Shown here: positions 25,126 through 34,559 of the stretch, piece by piece | Layout of the letters: every line of letters starts with the position of its first letter | Position numbering within the stretch: the first letter of the stretch is position 1 | Assembly (NCBI GenBank): GCA_910587155.1 | Contig: CAJULA010000006.1 | Coordinates: 74,263-138,262 of the forward strand | From: an uncultured Lachnospiraceae bacterium | GTDB lineage: Bacteria; Bacillota; Clostridia; Lachnospirales; Lachnospiraceae | Length of the DNA stretch: 64,000 bases | Direction: 5' to 3' | Notes under the pieces: generated by a model | What the model was told of the DNA's origin: nothing | The model's database searches: none | Seen by the model: the letters and a program-made list of their open reading frames with translations, nothing else | Position numbers and translations under genes: made by a program

Positions 25126-27324
25126 TTGCCATCAAAGGGACAGGATGATGAATGGAAAAGAGCAGTAAAAAAAGCATATCTGTTGGCGGACAGATATGGA
25201 CTGTTTCGGCATGTACCGGACAAATGGCTGATATTTTTGCTGTATACAGTGGCAACGGGGAAATTTCTCCGTCTGAAAAATCCGGTTACTTTTAATGAAA
25301 AAATACAATGGATGAAGCTGTATGACCATAATCCACTCTATACCATGGTTGCTGATAAATATGCGGTGCGTCGGTATGTAAAAGAAAAAGCGGGGGAAAA
25401 CTATCTGATTCCGCTGCTTGCAAGATGGGACAATCCGGATGAGATCAGTTTCGCGGGTCTGCCGCAGCAGTTTGTCTTAAAGTGTAATCATGATTCGGGC
25501 GGTGTGGTTATATGCGATGATATCGACATGTTTGACACAGACAAAGCAATCAGAAAACTGAAACAGCATTATTGCCATAACCAGTATTATGTCAGCAGAG
25601 AGTGGGCCTATAAAAATATAAAGAAATGTATCCTGTGCGAAAAATATCTGATAGATGAGCAGGTAAAAGAGCTGCGGGATTATAAATTTTTCTGTTTTCA
25701 GGGTGTGCCACGGATCATTCAGGTGGATTTTGGAAGACGGCGCATACATAAACGGAATCTGTACACACCAAAGTGGCAATTTCTGGATTTTACCATTAAA
25801 TGTCCCAATGATCCAAAAGCAGAGATTGAGAAACCGGAAAATCTGGAAGAGATGTTGGAGGTGGCAGCAAAACTGTCACGCGGATTTTTACAGGTGAGAG
25901 TGGATTTGTATTCCGTCAATGGAAAAACATATTTTGGAGAAATGACTTTGTATCATGGTGGGGGAATCGAGCCGTTCAGTTCGGAGGAATATGCCGTATA
26001 TGATATGGTGCGGTCTTTGCTTAACATGATGGGGCTGGATCGGGAAAATTTTGGAAAGAAGTGCTGGAATCCACTGGGAACGTATATCAGACCCGGTGAT
26101 TATGTAGTGATAAAACCCAATTTTGTAATGCACTTGAATGAAAATAAAAAAGTGAAGAAGAATTCCATGGAATGTCTGATCACACATCCGTCCTGTCTGC
26201 GGGCGCTCTGTGACTACTGCCTGATTGCGTTAAAGGGAAGAGGCGAAGTCGTAATAGCTGATGCGCCGATGCAGGACTGTAATCTGCAGACTCTGTTAGA
26301 TAAGATTCATTTTACTGAACTTCTTGCATTTTATCATAGGCAGAATAAAAAAGTATCTTTTGCGGATCTGAGAAAATATCAGTCTGAATTTAATGTCAAT
26401 AAAGTAATTGTAAACAGGATTTATCAAAAAGGAAAAGCGGTGGATGTTGATATGGGTTCGCTGTCCCTGCATGAAAGGCGCAGTGGTGCCAGAACGTATC
26501 AGGTGGACAATTATGCTTCTGCCGAAACGGGACAGTATCATGGAGAACACAGACATATTTATTCGATCAATCAGATTGTTTTAAAGGCGGATGTGGTTAT
26601 CAATTTCTGCAAACCAAAATCGCACCGGCTGGCGGGGTTTACCGCCGCCATGAAGAATATGGTGGGAATTGTATTTGATAAGGCGTCGTTGCCGCATTAT
26701 ACGGCGGGCCCGGTGGAGGAAGGCGGGGATGCTTACCTTCATGCAAGCAGACGCAAGAAAATGATCAGCAATCTTTTGGAAAAAAAGATAGAGCATGAAA
26801 ATCGTCAGCAGATTTTCAGAGCTACCTTCGACAGATATGCTTATGTGGCATTGGTACTGTTTGAGAGACAGTTTGGGAAAGATCCCTATCTAAAAGGAAT
26901 ATGGGGCGGTAATGACACAATCTGGCGCACTGTGATTGATTTGAATTATATTATACGATTTGCGGATAAGGAAGGAAAACTGCATCGTAACAGGCAGCGC
27001 AAGGTGCTGAATTTTGGCGATATGATTATCGCGGGCGAACATAACGGGCCATGTCGTCCACAGCCAAAGCGGCTGGGAATATTAATGGCGAGTGAAAGTG
27101 CTGTCGCCATGGACAGGACATTTTGTAAAATGGCAGGGTTTTGGGAAGAGAAAATACCCATGATAAAAGCCCTGAGAGAGCATAAGGCTGATTATCTGAT
27201 TGCCGGGGCGGATGAAAAGATAATGATCCATGCAAACACCGATGAGTACCAGGGGGATCTGAACGCGGTGAAGTTTCCGGAAGAGTGGCATTTCAGGCCG
27301 CATGACGCATGGAATTCGATCTGA
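25126..27324 (+). CDS. Fusion of TupA-like ATP-grasp protein with a DUF362 domain
   Basis: 732 residues. Residues about 1-290 match the ATPgrasp_TupA family of polysaccharide loci (NPVTFNEKIQWMKLYD, VLKCNHDSGG, GEMTLYHGGGIEPFSSEEY). From about residue 300 the sequence becomes a DUF362 protein (GTYIRPGDYVVIKPNFVM, VVINFCKPKSHRLAGFTAAM). Each family normally stands alone; here both lose only a few residues at the seam. The TTG start is uncertain, with no clear ribosome site. TupA relatives are thought to ligate amino acids or act in glycan transfer; DUF362 has no settled role. It may be a real bifunctional enzyme or the product of an in-frame deletion. Confidence 0.8.
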   Translation: MPSKGQDDEWKRAVKKAYLLADRYGLFRHVPDKWLIFLLYTVATGKFLRLKNPVTFNEKIQWMKLYDHNPLYTMVADKYAVRRYVKEKAGENYLIPLLARWDNPDEISFAGLPQQFVLKCNHDSGGVVICDDIDMFDTDKAIRKLKQHYCHNQYYVSREWAYKNIKKCILCEKYLIDEQVKELRDYKFFCFQGVPRIIQVDFGRRRIHKRNLYTPKWQFLDFTIKCPNDPKAEIEKPENLEEMLEVAAKLSRGFLQVRVDLYSVNGKTYFGEMTLYHGGGIEPFSSEEYAVYDMVRSLLNMMGLDRENFGKKCWNPLGTYIRPGDYVVIKPNFVMHLNENKKVKKNSMECLITHPSCLRALCDYCLIALKGRGEVVIADAPMQDCNLQTLLDKIHFTELLAFYHRQNKKVSFADLRKYQSEFNVNKVIVNRIYQKGKAVDVDMGSLSLHERRSGARTYQVDNYASAETGQYHGEHRHIYSINQIVLKADVVINFCKPKSHRLAGFTAAMKNMVGIVFDKASLPHYTAGPVEEGGDAYLHASRRKKMISNLLEKKIEHENRQQIFRATFDRYAYVALVLFERQFGKDPYLKGIWGGNDTIWRTVIDLNYIIRFADKEGKLHRNRQRKVLNFGDMIIAGEHNGPCRPQPKRLGILMASESAVAMDRTFCKMAGFWEEKIPMIKALREHKADYLIAGADEKIMIHANTDEYQGDLNAVKFPEEWHFRPHDAWNSI

Positions 27325-27326
27325 TT

Positions 27327-28451
27327 ATGAGACGCATGAAGAAAAAAATATTAGTGATAGGAAACTGTTATTATGTCGTTTTTCGCTTTCGGAAAGAACT
27401 GATCAAAAGATGTGTGGATGAGGGGTTTGAGGTGTGGACAGCATTTCCGGACGGTTCCCATGGAGAAAAGGAACGCGGGAGTGATACGGCGCAGCGTCTT
27501 AAATGCCATTTTTCCGAAATAAAGATGGCACGGAGAAACTTTAACCCGGTTGATGAAATACAGCTGTATCTGGCATTAAGAAAACTGATCTGTCAAATCA
27601 GGCCGGATCTCATTCTTACTTTTACGATTAAGCCCAATTTATATGGAGGAATACTGGCGCACAAATATCAGATTCCTTTTATGATGAATATTACCGGACT
27701 GGGGTCAGCGCTGGGAAAGGACGGTTTTCTGTCACAGATTTTGCAAAACTTTATGATACACAATATGAAGAGTGCAGCCTGCGTATTTTTTCAGAATACA
27801 TACGACAGAGACTATTTCCTGGATCATGGCTATCCGGGAAAAAACATGGAGATGCTGCCGGGCTCCGGTGTCAATCTTGCAGAATACAGGCTGCTCCCCT
27901 ATCCGGATACTTCCGTCATACGCTTTTTGTATATGGCAAGAGTTATGAAAGAAAAAGGAATTGAACAGTTTCTGGAACTGGCAAGACATTATGCAGACAG
28001 AGAAGATGTGGAATTTCATATTTGCGGAGATTGTGAAGAGGATTATCTGCCTGTCCTTAAAAAGCTGGAACAGGAAAAAATAATGGTATATCATGGACAG
28101 GTTTCCGCAGTGGAGAAGTATATCAGGCTGGCGCATTGCATTGTGCTGCCGACTTTTTATCATGAAGGTGTGCCGAATACATTGCTGGAAGCGATGGCCT
28201 GTGGACGTCCGGTTATCACAACAGACCATCCGGGATGCCGGGAGACGGTGCTGGATGGCGTGAACGGATATTTATGTGAGGTGCACGACAGCGCCGGATT
28301 AATCAAAAAGACCGAACAGTTTCTATCGCTTTCAGAAAAGGAAAAAGAAAACATGGGTCTTGCCGGACGGAGGAAGGCAGAGAGGGAATTTGACCGGAAT
28401 ATGGTCGTGACCACATATATGGATTATATCAATACGCTTATTGCAAGATAA
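27327..28451 (+). CDS. Glycosyltransferase family 4
   Basis: About 374 residues with the two-Rossmann GT-B fold. Recognisable parts are the N-terminal GNCYYVVFRFRKELIKRC, FTIKPNLYGGILAHKY, the middle RFLYMARVMKEKGIEQF, and the nucleotide-sugar motif LPTFYHEGVPNTLLEAMACG with the conserved Glu pair. It adds a sugar from a nucleotide donor to the lipid-linked repeat unit on the cytoplasmic side. ATG 27327 lies two bases after the preceding stop, which suggests translational coupling; 27309 and 27336 are other possible starts and no strong ribosome site is present. Confidence 0.88.
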   Translation: MRRMKKKILVIGNCYYVVFRFRKELIKRCVDEGFEVWTAFPDGSHGEKERGSDTAQRLKCHFSEIKMARRNFNPVDEIQLYLALRKLICQIRPDLILTFTIKPNLYGGILAHKYQIPFMMNITGLGSALGKDGFLSQILQNFMIHNMKSAACVFFQNTYDRDYFLDHGYPGKNMEMLPGSGVNLAEYRLLPYPDTSVIRFLYMARVMKEKGIEQFLELARHYADREDVEFHICGDCEEDYLPVLKKLEQEKIMVYHGQVSAVEKYIRLAHCIVLPTFYHEGVPNTLLEAMACGRPVITTDHPGCRETVLDGVNGYLCEVHDSAGLIKKTEQFLSLSEKEKENMGLAGRRKAEREFDRNMVVTTYMDYINTLIAR

Positions 28452-28470
28452 ATTACGGGAGAGATTATGC

Positions 28471-28579
28471 ATGAAAGTTCTTATCGTGGCAGGCTATCAG
28501 ACGATCAATTATGGATCAGCACTCCAGACGCTTGCCACAATAAAAATGCTTGAACAATTAAATATACATTCCAAAGGAT
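28471..28579 (+). pseudogene. Polysaccharide pyruvyl transferase, N-terminal stub
   Basis: A good ribosome site (GGGAGAG) and ATG open a frame reading MKVLIVAGYQTINYGSALQT and LATIKMLEQLNI, the characteristic beginning of polysaccharide pyruvyl transferases (about 350-400 residues). After roughly 36 codons the match stops and the frame runs into an unrelated sequence, ending at 28677. The downstream sequence belongs, in another frame, to an F420-dehydrogenase-like gene. Pyruvyl transferase and F420-dehydrogenase-like genes are common neighbours in such loci, so a deletion between the two best explains the junction near 28570-28585. Confidence 0.7.
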
Positions 28580-29557
28580 TTGAAGATTCGCCAGGAGAGT
28601 ACGTCAGGGGGTATTTTTACTGCAATTGCGCAATTTGTGATCAGAGAGGGCGGTATTGTCTATGGCGCGGCGTATGACAGGAATTTTCGGGTATGCCATA
28701 GCGCTGTTTTTACGGAGAATGAACTATATAAATTCAGAGGAAGTAAATACGTGCAGAGTGATACCGGTGAGACTTTTCGTGAAGTAAGGAGATATCTGAG
28801 CGATGGGAAAAAGGTCTGCTACAGTGGGATTCCCTGTCAGATTGAAGGTTTAAAAAGATTTCTGGGACATGAATATCCCAATCTGATCACTGTGGATTTT
28901 GTCTGTCATGCGGTGCCCTCTCCGCTGATCTGGAGAAAGTATCTGGAGATGCAGATGGAAAAATATTCCGAAACTTTCATAACTGATATTTTGTTTCGGG
29001 ACAAAGGACATTTTGGATATCAATATTCTGTGATGTCAATCAAAAGCGACTGTGGGGAACTGTATGCCCGTGGTACTGAGAGCGACCCCATGTTGCGGGC
29101 ATTTTTTTCTGATATATGTGACAGACCTTCCTGCTATGATTGTAAATTTAAAAAGCGATACCGCATCAGTGATTTTACAATATGGGACTGCTTTGATGTG
29201 GGGAAGTTTAATGTGTTATGGGATGATTATACAGGAGTCAGTTCGGTGCTTGTGCACACAGATAAAGGGAGAAGTATATTTCGTTGCATAGAAAAAAATA
29301 TGGAATCTGGTATTGTCAGACCGGATATATTAACAAAAGATGTATGGCCTATGTTCGAACCCGTAAAGGAAAACAGCAAGCGAGATGATTTTTTCCGAGA
29401 TGCAGTAAAAATGTACGGAACTGAATTATTTGATCGGTATTATCCACAGGATTTGAAAGTAAAGATGAGACGTTATGGACGCATTATATGTTATAAAGCA
29501 GGCATGTACGGATTGGCAAGGAAAGTTTATAATCGCTATTTTAAGCAAAGAAAGTAA
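28580..29557 (+). pseudogene. Coenzyme F420 hydrogenase/dehydrogenase beta-subunit-like protein, N-terminus deleted
   Basis: The frame reads RQESTSGGIFTAIAQFVIRE, then KFRGSKYVQSDTGETF, YSGIPCQIEGLKRFLG and VDFVCHAVPSP, all typical of the FrhB_FdhB_C domain proteins found in polysaccharide loci. The usual 80-100 N-terminal residues, with a 2x[4Fe-4S] ferredoxin domain, are missing. The rest, including CYDCKFK and the C-terminal tail, is intact to its normal end. The only starts are a TTG at the seam or later codons. Loss of the ferredoxin domain should abolish normal electron transfer. Confidence 0.72.
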
Positions 29558-30580
29558 ATGATGGGAAAAGTAATTTTTGTATATGGACATGAAGTGGTTT
29601 TTACAAAACGGACATTATATTGTATATGGCCCTTTTTAGTATTTGTAGCCAAGTTTATGCGTTATAGTATTTTCAGACAAAATTTGGTAGATGTGGGGAT
29701 TGGTCATGCTTTTTTGGAAGCAATGAAAAATGAGAATGTAAAGTTTAGTCTTCTTAACACAGATAATAATATTTTTGCTGATGTATCCGGTAATCTTGTT
29801 TATATTTATCAGAAGCTTAATTTTTTAAGATTGGATTCCTATGTTCAATTTGAAATATTTATTACAATCATTGGCAATCTGTTATTGTTTTTTATCATCA
29901 GGAACACAAAGAAAAGTTTGGAATATTTAAACTTTATTTTACTGGTAGTAATGATATTATCTGTTAATATTTATGCTTTTTGCCTGTCTAAAGAACCCCT
30001 CCAATTGTTGTTTTTTGTGTTCATGAGTTTCATTATAAAAAAGTATTCGGAGAAGCCTTTGTCATGTATTGCTATGCTGGCCCTGCTTATTATTTTATAT
30101 TCACTGTTATTTCGTACTTATTATATGTTGATGATACCATTTGCCGGTTTATCACTTTTGTTATATGAATTTTATAATAAAAACCAGAAAAAGTTTTGGC
30201 TGGTGATATTGTCTGTATGTGGATCGGGGATGGTATATGCGCTTTGCCTAAGCATGGCGGGGTTTGTCGACAAAAGGATTTATTATGAACTGATCCGTGT
30301 AAGAATAAGAATGGTTCCATCCAATACGAGACTTATTCCTCTGTTTAGTTCAAATAATCTGGTTACTCAGACCATGAATTATCTGTCAGCTTTAGTGAGG
30401 CTTATGTTTCCTCTGGAATTGCTAAGGCTTGGATTAAAATATGTGATTTATGTTGTTGTCCAGTTGGTCATTACCTGTTTTATATTGAACGCATACGGAA
30501 TGGGTTTTCCGTGTTTTTTTAACATCCCCCAGACTTGCTGTAATGGACAAATCTATGTATTTTTACCGAATACGTTGTAA
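29558..30580 (+). pseudogene. Wzy-like polysaccharide polymerase, C-terminus replaced
   Basis: 340 residues, strongly hydrophobic with about eight or more membrane segments up to residue about 318. The layout, and its place between transferases and the flippase, suit an O-antigen/capsule polymerase of the Wzy or EpsG type. After FILNAYGMGF (about 30505) the last 22 or so residues lose membrane character, because the DNA is from here a glycosyltransferase gene in another frame. So the final membrane part is probably lost. Some truncated polymerases might still fold. The region from here to about 32.4 kb is visibly richer in A and T than its surroundings, a common sign of transfer. Confidence 0.6.
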
Positions 30581-30929
30581 TTCTGCCTGTACGAAAAGCA
30601 GGAGAACCGGTTTTTGGGAAAATCGTTATCAGATGATAGATAAAACTTTATATAATATCAGGATTCAAAACTGTTCGGAAAAGAGAAAAAAACTTCTGCG
30701 TCAACGTCTTGCGCATGAATATTATGTATTGTTGGGCCAGATAAACGATGAATCAGATCAAATGATTCGCGGAAAACTTTTAAAAGATGTAAAGAAATAC
30801 AAAGAGTTATGCCATGAGGAGGGAGTGAAAAACAGAATGTGCAGTTTCCTTATAAAGCTGACAGGATTTTTTATGGCTACAAAAATATTGCATATATATT
30901 CAAGTTATAGCAGAAACAGGAAGATTTAA
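30501..30929 (+). pseudogene. Glycosyltransferase family 2, C-terminal fragment
   Basis: In this frame the sequence reads FRVFLTSPRLAVMDKSMYFY, RIRCNSACT and then a helical tail (LRQRLAHEYYVLLGQI, VKKYKELCHEEGVKNR) to a stop. This matches the last 130-140 residues of GT2 enzymes of capsule loci, where a Tyr-Tyr-Arg (YFYR) strand follows the acceptor-binding domain. The catalytic N-terminal two thirds are missing. It overlaps the end of the polymerase-like frame, consistent with a deletion that joined the two genes. ATG 30543 could start a peptide of 128 residues without catalytic function. Confidence 0.6.
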
Positions 30930-30949
30930 GGTATCGTATCAGGTATTAT

Positions 30950-32467
30950 ATGTTGCGTAAAAAAGATGAAAATTGTGAGAATGAACTGAATAATGAAAAA
31001 TCAATCGTTGAGAATGCAGTATTTAATTTTTTGAAAGTTTTTTCATCGACAGTCTTTCCCATTGCTACTTTTACTTATTCGGCCAGGATATTAGGGGTAG
31101 CTGTAGTTGGAGAAGTAAGTTTTGTGCGCTGTGTAATCTCATGGTTTTGTGTGGTTGCCATGTTAGGAGTGGGATATTATGGAAGACGTGAGGCAGCCAG
31201 GCTGCGTGATGACAGAATTGCCCTGAGCAAGTTTGTTCATGAAATGCTTTTTATCAACATGGGAGCGGTTTTGTTTTCCTATATGCTATTACTTTTTTTG
31301 ATCCATAAAGTGGAACGTTTTCAACAATGCAGTCAGCTTTTGCTGATTAACAGTGTATTGATTGCTCTTATGGGAATGGGGATGGAATGGCTGTACCAGG
31401 CTCTGGAAGAGTATCGGTATATTGCGGTCAGGACGGTAATCTTTCAGGTTATATCTTTATTTTTAATGTTCTTCCTGGTTAGAGACTCCGGTGATATTAT
31501 TGCGTATGCTGTGATTCTTGTAATTGCATCCTCCGGTTCTTATCTGCTTAATTTTATTAATTGCAGAAAATATATCAGTTTTTCCTGGTGCGGACAGTAT
31601 GAATTAAAAAAGCATTTAAAGCCGGTATTTACGTTGCTTACACTTGCACTGTCTGCACAGTTTTATACTGTTTTGGATTCAATAATGCTGGGATTTTTTA
31701 AAGGAAATATCTCTGTGGGTATTTATACGGCAGCTTCTAAAACGGTCGGGATGACAAGTGGATTAATCAATGCGATGACAGCAGTAATGATACCCAGATT
31801 ATCTTATTACATGGCAAAAAGCAAACTGCGGGAAATGAAGATTCTGGTAAATGAATCCACTCATTTTATGTTTATGTTCTCCATACCGGCTATGCTGGGC
31901 CTGTTTGTTCTAAGTAATGAAATTATTTTGCTTTTCAGCGGAAACGGATTTGAAGGGGCGGAAATTACTATGCGCTGGCTGATTCCTGTTGTTGCCGCTT
32001 CATCTTTGAGTTATGCAGCCGGTGAGCAGTTAGTATCACTGGGAAGAGAACGGATGGTCTTACTGTCAACTGTGGCTGGTGCGGTGACAAATATAATGTT
32101 TAATACCTTTTTGATTCCCGAATTTGCGCATAATGGAGCTGCACTGGCGTCAGTTTTGGCAGAATCGACGGTTGCTTTTATATCCTTTTTCGGCATCAAA
32201 GATTTGATAAATACCAAAAATATTTTGAAAGTCTGCAGTCAGTTCAGCGTTGCCGCTGTTCCGATTCTTTTGATAAGAATGTTGATAAAGTTAACGTATA
32301 TACACTATGTATGGCAAATGTTGTTTACCATTATTCTATCGGGGTCGGCCTATTTTATATCTCTTCTTTTTATGGAAAATGAATGTGCGTGGAGAGTGGC
32401 GAAAGCAGCCGGGAACAGTTTGAATACATACCTGAAAAAAAGAATTTTGCAAAAGAGATCAAAGTGA
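30950..32467 (+). CDS. Polysaccharide flippase (Wzx, MATE-like/MviN superfamily)
   Basis: 505 residues with about 12-14 membrane segments. The N-terminal pattern VENAVFNFLKVFSSTVFPIATFTYSARILG is typical of Wzx (the cited stretch spans residues about 20-50), and GVGYYGRREAARLRDD follows the second helix. It moves lipid-linked repeat units across the membrane. It is complete, unlike its two neighbours upstream. The end of the protein is basic (KKRILQKRSK). ATG 30950 has only a weak upstream site. Confidence 0.88.
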   Translation: MLRKKDENCENELNNEKSIVENAVFNFLKVFSSTVFPIATFTYSARILGVAVVGEVSFVRCVISWFCVVAMLGVGYYGRREAARLRDDRIALSKFVHEMLFINMGAVLFSYMLLLFLIHKVERFQQCSQLLLINSVLIALMGMGMEWLYQALEEYRYIAVRTVIFQVISLFLMFFLVRDSGDIIAYAVILVIASSGSYLLNFINCRKYISFSWCGQYELKKHLKPVFTLLTLALSAQFYTVLDSIMLGFFKGNISVGIYTAASKTVGMTSGLINAMTAVMIPRLSYYMAKSKLREMKILVNESTHFMFMFSIPAMLGLFVLSNEIILLFSGNGFEGAEITMRWLIPVVAASSLSYAAGEQLVSLGRERMVLLSTVAGAVTNIMFNTFLIPEFAHNGAALASVLAESTVAFISFFGIKDLINTKNILKVCSQFSVAAVPILLIRMLIKLTYIHYVWQMLFTIILSGSAYFISLLFMENECAWRVAKAAGNSLNTYLKKRILQKRSK

Positions 32468-32512
32468 GAAAAGAGCAATGGCAGTAAAACTGTTAAAAAC
32501 TTATCTGATGGA

Positions 32513-33685
32513 GTGATTATTACGCGAAAGCAGGATACAGAAACGAAACTACATACCCGTGTGTCATCTGTCTGCGCTGTGCTACTGGTGCTGTCTGTGA
32601 TTGTGCTTGCCGCTTTTTGGCTGCTTCGCAGCCGCGGCAGGTCGCAGCTTGAGAATGATACGGTGGGCAGCGCGGCAGGTATGCAGATGAACCGCCGTCA
32701 TACATCAGAGCTGGATCTGGGGCTTGATGTGACCAATCGCAGCGTATCGCTGTCCGACAGCGCCTTTGAGATGGAGGAAGATAAGGAGACATCTGCCGTG
32801 ACGGAAGCGGATGGGCCTGAAGAGAAAGAAGGACGCGTCTTTTACAAAGGCAAGGCCTATGACTTTAACAAGGATATCATGACCTTTCTTGTTATGGGAA
32901 TCGACCAGCGCAGTGAGACCGTGCAGGAGCAGACGGAAGGTTATAACGGAGGCTCGGCGGACGCGATTTTTCTGGTCGTGCTCAATCCTCATATCGAAAA
33001 GGTGCAGATCATTGCCATAGACAGAAACACGATGACAGATGTGGATATTTATGACTATTACGGCACATATCTGGAAACCGTGCAGACCCAGCTCTGTGTA
33101 CAGCATGGGTATGGGGACGGTACGGTAAAAAGTGCACAATATATGGAAAAAGCAGTTTCCAACTTTATGTATGGCCTGCCGATTCATGGCTATTGTGCCA
33201 TTAATATGAGTGCCATTGAGAAGATAAACGATGCTGTGGGCGGCGTGGATGTGGTCGTTCTGGATGATCTGACCAAATGGGACTGGCGCCTGGAAAAGGG
33301 AAAGACTGTCCATCTGGAAGGAAGACGGGCGTTTGTGTATTTACAGAGGCGGGATACCGGTATCTTTGGCAGTGCAGAAGGCCGTCTGGAGAGGCAGAAA
33401 CAGTATCTGGAAGCATTTATTATCAAGGCTAAGGCACAGTTTAAAGAGGACCCCACATTTCCCATTACAATGTTTCAGGAGCTGGGTCCTTATATGACGA
33501 CAGACCTGAATTTGGAAAAAGTGGTTTATCTGGCGGATCTGGCGGCCGGTTTCGATTTTGCCAAAATGGATATCACAAAAATAGCGGGGGAAAACGTCAT
33601 GGGAGAGAAATATGAAGAGTTCTATGTGGATGAGACCGCCATGTATGAACTGATTCTGGATGTATTTTATGAAGAAGTAAGGTGA
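32513..33685 (+). CDS. LytR-CpsA-Psr (LCP) family glycopolymer ligase
   Basis: About 390 residues: a short cytoplasmic N-terminus, one membrane segment (about residues 22-42), an acidic linker, then the LCP domain with NGGSADAIFLVVLNP, IAIDRNTMTDV and the arginine-bearing LQRRDTGIFGSAEGRLERQK. LCP enzymes move undecaprenyl-linked polymers onto peptidoglycan or proteins at the outer membrane face. It follows the flippase by 45 bases and is the natural last step of the polysaccharide locus. The usual core Arg in the RxDS motif appears as IDRNT. The GTG start is uncertain; GGAG overlaps it. Confidence 0.87.
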   Translation: MIITRKQDTETKLHTRVSSVCAVLLVLSVIVLAAFWLLRSRGRSQLENDTVGSAAGMQMNRRHTSELDLGLDVTNRSVSLSDSAFEMEEDKETSAVTEADGPEEKEGRVFYKGKAYDFNKDIMTFLVMGIDQRSETVQEQTEGYNGGSADAIFLVVLNPHIEKVQIIAIDRNTMTDVDIYDYYGTYLETVQTQLCVQHGYGDGTVKSAQYMEKAVSNFMYGLPIHGYCAINMSAIEKINDAVGGVDVVVLDDLTKWDWRLEKGKTVHLEGRRAFVYLQRRDTGIFGSAEGRLERQKQYLEAFIIKAKAQFKEDPTFPITMFQELGPYMTTDLNLEKVVYLADLAAGFDFAKMDITKIAGENVMGEKYEEFYVDETAMYELILDVFYEEVR

Positions 33686-33750
33686 AAGAGGTATTGGCCC
33701 CATAAGGGTTGATATAGAAACCACATGTAATCATGGAAGGAGGAAATACC

Positions 33751-34410
33751 ATGAAAAAGTATCTGGCAATGGCGGCTGCGTTTATGCTTGCGGCTTCTAT
33801 GTCTTTGTCTGCCTTCGCGGCAGAAAGCGCAGGTGCGGGACCGGGCAACAGCAGCGGAACGAGCAGCCCCAGTGCTTCCGGCAGTTCTAACAATTCAGAG
33901 AACTCCAGCAGCTCTGGCAGTTCCAAAAAATCCAGCAGCCGCAAATCCAGTGGCGGAAGCAGCTCAGGCAGCGCTTCTTCTGCCAGCAAGAGCGGTTCCG
34001 CTTCCGGCGGGGCTTCTGCACAGGCAGCGGCAAACGCGGCAGTGACGGCAGTTTACCGTCCTGCACAGACTGTTATCACAGCTTCCGGACAGGCAGTGGC
34101 ATCCACTGTCAGCGTAGCGGCAGCACCCGCGGAGACAAAAACGGCATTTACATCCGTTGCCCAGGTGTTTGGGGTAGCGGTAACGGATACCTTTGTATTC
34201 AGCGCATCAGGGATTGATCCTGTGCAACCTGTTCTGACAGCACTTGCACCGGGCAGTGTGCCTGCGGGCAGTGCGCTTCTTGTTGTGGACGCGCTTGGCA
34301 ATCTGACGGTTGTCGTACCGGTGGTGCTTCCGGACGGAACCGTGACGGCGACACTTCCGGCAATGTGCCAGGTAGCCGTTGTAGCCGTACCTGCAGTACC
34401 GGCAGCATAA
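33751..34410 (+). CDS. Secreted Ser/Ala/Val-rich protein
   Basis: 219 residues. Clear signal peptide MKKYLAMAAAFMLAASMSLS ending AFA before AES. A low-complexity tract rich in Ser, Gly and Asn (about residues 27-85, with KKSSSRKSSGG) is followed by a Val/Ala/Thr-rich beta-type region without cysteine. GGAAGGAGG precedes ATG 33751 by 7 bases. No known domain is recognised. It lies directly behind the LCP gene, with a terminator after it. It could be a surface protein, possibly a carrier for the attached polysaccharide or glycosylated on its Ser tract; that is inference. Confidence 0.72.
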   Translation: MKKYLAMAAAFMLAASMSLSAFAAESAGAGPGNSSGTSSPSASGSSNNSENSSSSGSSKKSSSRKSSGGSSSGSASSASKSGSASGGASAQAAANAAVTAVYRPAQTVITASGQAVASTVSVAAAPAETKTAFTSVAQVFGVAVTDTFVFSASGIDPVQPVLTALAPGSVPAGSALLVVDALGNLTVVVPVVLPDGTVTATLPAMCQVAVVAVPAVPAA

Positions 34411-34504
34411 GGTATCAGTTTTATCTGTTCGAAAAACACAGGGAACAATCAGTAACTGAATTTTTTTACATGTAAAAAATTATGGTGTGGTTTCAAAAAA
34501 AGAT

Positions 34505-34534
34505 TCCCCGGCAGTTTCGGTGCCGGGGATTTTG
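34505..34534 (+). terminator. Terminator of the polysaccharide/secreted-protein unit
   Basis: TCCCCGGCA (34505-34513) and TGCCGGGGA (34521-34529) with a 7-base loop, then TTTTG. A perfect palindrome TTTTTACATGTAAAAA lies 27 bases upstream (34463-34478). Confidence 0.85.
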
Positions 34535-34559
34535 TATTTATCCCTGCAGTCGATAGTAT

